Assembly: GCA_902385025.1 (NCBI GenBank)
Contig: CABMDX010000118.1
Span: 1 to 5,214, forward strand
DNA: 5,214 nucleotides
Direction: 5' to 3'
Origin: an uncultured archaeon
Lineage (GTDB): Archaea; Halobacteriota; Methanosarcinia; Methanotrichales; Methanotrichaceae
Shown: positions 5,113-5,214 of the stretch, one piece after another
How positions within the stretch are numbered: position 1 is the stretch's first letter
Layout: each line of letters opens with the position of its first letter
Translations under genes and position numbers: made by a program
The notes under the pieces: model-generated
What the model saw: only the letters and a program-made list of their open reading frames with translations
Databases searched by the model: none
Told to the model about the DNA's origin: nothing

Positions 5113-5214
5113 ATGGAGGATGAGAACGGCATACCAGCAGAGGTTATCGAGGTCATCGGTGTCACCGGCATGCATGGTGAAGCGACGCAGATCAAGTGCC
5201 GTATCCTGGAAGGC
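5113..5214 (+). CDS. rps28e: Ribosomal protein S28e (5' part)
   Basis: The first 34 residues of the small-subunit protein S28e are present; the gene runs off the window edge. Archaeal S28e is about 70 residues with an OB fold, so roughly half is visible. The recognisable parts are [21 protein letters not shown] and the following CRILEG, matching the family pattern of V-I-x-V-x-G-x-T-G-x-x-G-E-x-T-Q-[VI]-[KR]-C. The acidic N terminus MEDENG is usual in archaeal members. It lies ten bases after L7Ae with a strong Shine-Dalgarno. In many archaea the operon continues with L24e and nucleoside diphosphate kinase, which would be expected beyond the window. Confidence 0.95.
   Translation, partial: MEDENGIPAEVIEVIGVTGMHGEATQIKCRILEG

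Noticed and set aside
4434..5195. Minus-strand open frame of 253 codons opposite L7Ae and the membrane protein
   Set aside because: It lies antisense to L7Ae, S28e and the membrane protein, has no ribosome site, and its translation resembles no protein. It is a shadow of coding sequence.

Overview
The window is archaeal and most likely comes from a methanogen of the Methanosarcinales, with a Methanothrix (Methanosaeta)-like feel. The clearest evidence is at the right end: a complete ribosomal/RNP protein L7Ae gene followed 10 bases later by the start of ribosomal protein S28e, a gene order typical of archaea. Further support comes from archaeal promoter signals (a BRE/TATA box at 2192-2211), Shine-Dalgarno sites matching the archaeal 16S tail, a dihydropteroate synthase-related protein of the type common in methanogens, and secreted or membrane proteins rich in N-glycosylation sequons or Tyr/Cys repeats. 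The genus is an inference; there is no rRNA in the window.

Layout. Positions 1-50 are a striking C-rich tract, which is G-rich on the minus strand. Minus strand 101-991 encodes a secreted protein with a signal peptide, a beta-rich middle, a Tyr/Trp-rich linker and three C-terminal Cys repeats. Positions 992-1436 hold no confident gene, only the secreted gene's leader and promoter and a possible plus-strand gene remnant (1025-1330, perhaps continuing in another frame to 1382). Minus strand 1437-2063 encodes an acylphosphatase domain fused to a long heptad-repeat coiled coil. Positions 2064-2289 are a divergent intergenic region with a 19-base inverted repeat directly upstream of a good TATA box. 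Plus strand 2290-3774 encodes the dihydropteroate synthase-related protein, which overlaps (3765-3774) a gene for a membrane-anchored, probably glycosylated protein of unknown function (to 4631). A short intergenic region (4632-4733) contains a U-tract, a palindrome and an RNA element ahead of L7Ae (4734-5102) and S28e (5113 to the window edge).

How the genes work together. The right end is a translation-apparatus operon. Its leader carries what reads as a kink-turn, the RNA motif that L7Ae itself binds, placed so that its 3' strand touches the Shine-Dalgarno of the L7Ae gene. This fits feedback control of L7Ae translation, which is known experimentally in another archaeon. The DHPS-related gene and the membrane protein are a translationally overlapping pair; the DHPS-like protein probably acts in, or derives from, pterin (folate/methanopterin) metabolism, but the partner's role is unknown. 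The left half is two independent minus-strand genes with repeat-built C-terminal ends. No tRNA, rRNA, CRISPR array, transposase or insertion sequence is visible.
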